From AWTP1-9 sp035703165 (GTDB lineage: Bacteria > Bacteroidota > Bacteroidia > Chitinophagales > Chitinophagaceae): 7,995 nt of DNA. Made by a program: the position numbers and the translations under genes. Location: NCBI GenBank assembly GCA_035703165.1, contig DASSYR010000002.1:1-7995 (forward strand). Direction: 5' to 3'. The notes beneath the pieces were generated by a model that had not been told where the DNA came from, searched no databases, and saw nothing but the letters and a program-made list of their open reading frames with translations. Positions 6,686 to 7,995 of this stretch are shown here, piece after piece (within the stretch, counting starts at the first letter, position 1; each line of letters begins with the position of its first letter).

Positions 6686-7995
6686 CTACATCCGTTCGGG
6701 CACCCTCATGCCCAACATAGCCAGTGATGATGCGATGATATTAGCAGTCATTTGGGCAATCGTCAAACGCAATTCTTTTTTATCTTCTGTTTCTGCATTT
6801 ACAACGGAATGTTCCGTATAAAATGAATTAAAGGTTTTAGCCAAATGATACGTATAATTTGCTATGGCAGAAGGACTCATTTCCATGCCCGCAGTTTCAA
6901 TTACCTGGGGGTACTGCTCCATAATAACAATAAGTTCCTTTTCCAAGGGAAGTAAAGCCATGTTGCTGGCAATAGTTTTTCCCTGTGGTTTTTCCTTTCG
7001 TAAAATGGATTTTATTCTTGCATACGTATATTGTATAAATGGCCCGGTAAAACCATGAAAATCTATGGATTCTTCCGGGTTGAAAATCATTCTCTTTTTG
7101 GGATCCACTCTCAAAAGAAAGAATTTTAAAGCACCGATGCCAATCGTTTCATATAAATCCTTTAACTCCGTCTCCGTAAAATCTTTTACTTTCCCTAATT
7201 CTTTGGTATGTGTTTCAGCAATCTCAAGCATTTCATCTAATATTTCATCGGCATCAACTACGGTACCTTCCCGACTTTTCATTTTGCCGCTGGGTAGTTC
7301 TACCATACCATAGCTTAAATGATGAATGCCATCGGCATAAGGCATACCTAATTTTTGACAAATTAACTTCAGCACTTTCATGTGATAGTTTTGTTCATCA
7401 CCAATTACATAAATGCTTTGATCAATTTTGTATTGCTCATACTTTTCCTGTGCCAAACCGATATCCTGTGTTATATAAACAGAAGTGCCATCTTTTCTTT
7501 GTACTAATTTTTGATCAAGACCATCTTGAGTTAAATCAATCCACACACTACCGTCATCCTTCTTAAAAAAAATGTTTTTATTTAGTCCCTGTTGCACGGT
7601 TTCTTTTCCCAGGAGATAAGTATCACTTTCGTAATAAGTTTTGTCAAAGTCGCTTCCAATTCTTTTATAAGTAATATCAAATCCTTCATATACCCAACTG
7701 TTCATCATTTTCCACAGCTTTAAAATATGCTCGTCACCCTGTTCCCATTTTAATAACATTTCTTGTGCTTCTTTCATAATCGGGGCCTCTTTTTCTGCCT
7801 CTTCTTTACTCATTCCGGTCTTTATCAGGCTTTCTACTTCTTTTTTATAGACGGTATTAAATTTTACATAATAATCTCCCACAAAATGGTCTCCTTTGGT
7901 ATGCGTAGATTGCGGCGTTGCTCCATTCGCAAATTTTTCCCACGCAATCATACTTTTACAGATATGAATACCCCGATCGTTTACAATGCAGGATT
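6686..7995 (-). CDS. argS: Arginyl-tRNA synthetase (partial, N-terminus beyond the right edge)
   Basis: ArgRS is the class I enzyme that charges tRNA-Arg with arginine using ATP in the cytoplasm. 435 codons are visible. The frame is open through the right edge with the family-typical NDRGIHICKSMIAW just inside it, so the ATG at 7951 is an internal Met and not the start. The KMSKS-equivalent loop is KMKSREGTVV, with KMKSR encoded at 7271-7285. RMIFNPEESIDFHG and TGPFIQYTYARIKSILRK lead into the C-terminal DALR anticodon-binding domain (roughly the last 117 residues). The protein ends RVPERM, the usual bacterial ArgRS C-terminus. Given a usual family length near 590, about 150 N-terminal residues, including the HIGH motif, lie outside the window. 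The TAG stop (6686-6688) is 7 bp from the stop of the TPR gene, and the two genes converge. No frameshift or missing motif is seen in the visible part. Confidence 0.97.
   Translation of the reverse strand, partial: SCIVNDRGIHICKSMIAWEKFANGATPQSTHTKGDHFVGDYYVKFNTVYKKEVESLIKTGMSKEEAEKEAPIMKEAQEMLLKWEQGDEHILKLWKMMNSWVYEGFDITYKRIGSDFDKTYYESDTYLLGKETVQQGLNKNIFFKKDDGSVWIDLTQDGLDQKLVQRKDGTSVYITQDIGLAQEKYEQYKIDQSIYVIGDEQNYHMKVLKLICQKLGMPYADGIHHLSYGMVELPSGKMKSREGTVVDADEILDEMLEIAETHTKELGKVKDFTETELKDLYETIGIGALKFFLLRVDPKKRMIFNPEESIDFHGFTGPFIQYTYARIKSILRKEKPQGKTIASNMALLPLEKELIVIMEQYPQVIETAGMEMSPSAIANYTYHLAKTFNSFYTEHSVVNAETEDKKELRLTIAQMTANIIASSLAMLGMRVPERM

Noticed and set aside
6698..6713. GGGCA/TGCCC hairpin as a terminator for the convergent pair
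   Set aside because: It has only a 5-bp stem inside argS coding sequence and no adjacent T-tract on either strand.
7951..7951. ATG at 7951 as the start of argS
   Set aside because: The frame continues to the window edge and encodes the conserved NDRGIHICKS stretch before this Met, so it is internal.

Overview
The window looks like ordinary chromosomal sequence from a Bacteroidota bacterium, probably a Chitinophagaceae-like or related AT-rich member. Three things support this: a GLPGLI-family protein paired with a carboxypeptidase-regulatory-like/TonB-type outer-membrane barrel protein, which is a pairing typical of this phylum; start codons without clear Shine-Dalgarno sequences; and AT-rich intergenic DNA. 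No mobile element, tRNA, rRNA, CRISPR array or phage gene was seen.

Layout from left to right. (1) The minus strand at 1-3325 holds a two-gene cassette transcribed right to left. A 924-residue outer-membrane beta-barrel protein comes first, followed after 41 bp by a GLPGLI-family secreted protein that runs off the left edge. (2) A 124-bp divergent intergenic region (3326-3449) contains a 9-bp-stem inverted repeat with a TTCG centre, next to a 14-bp AT palindrome. (3) The plus strand at 3450-5501 holds glgB, the glycogen branching enzyme, with all GH13 catalytic residues present and an unusual lysine-rich N-terminus. (4) After a 139-bp spacer comes a secreted TPR-repeat protein (5641-6678). 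(5) The minus strand from 6686 to the right edge holds the C-terminal three quarters of argS (arginyl-tRNA synthetase), convergent with the TPR gene across only 7 bp.

The genes do not form one pathway. The barrel and GLPGLI proteins probably act together at the outer membrane or periplasm in a role that is unknown for the family. GlgB makes alpha-1,6 branches in storage glycogen in the cytoplasm, but no other glycogen gene is in view. ArgS is a housekeeping enzyme. I found no convincing new multi-gene system. The points most worth checking are the barrel/GLPGLI pair, the Lys-rich tail of GlgB, and the palindromic divergent promoter region.
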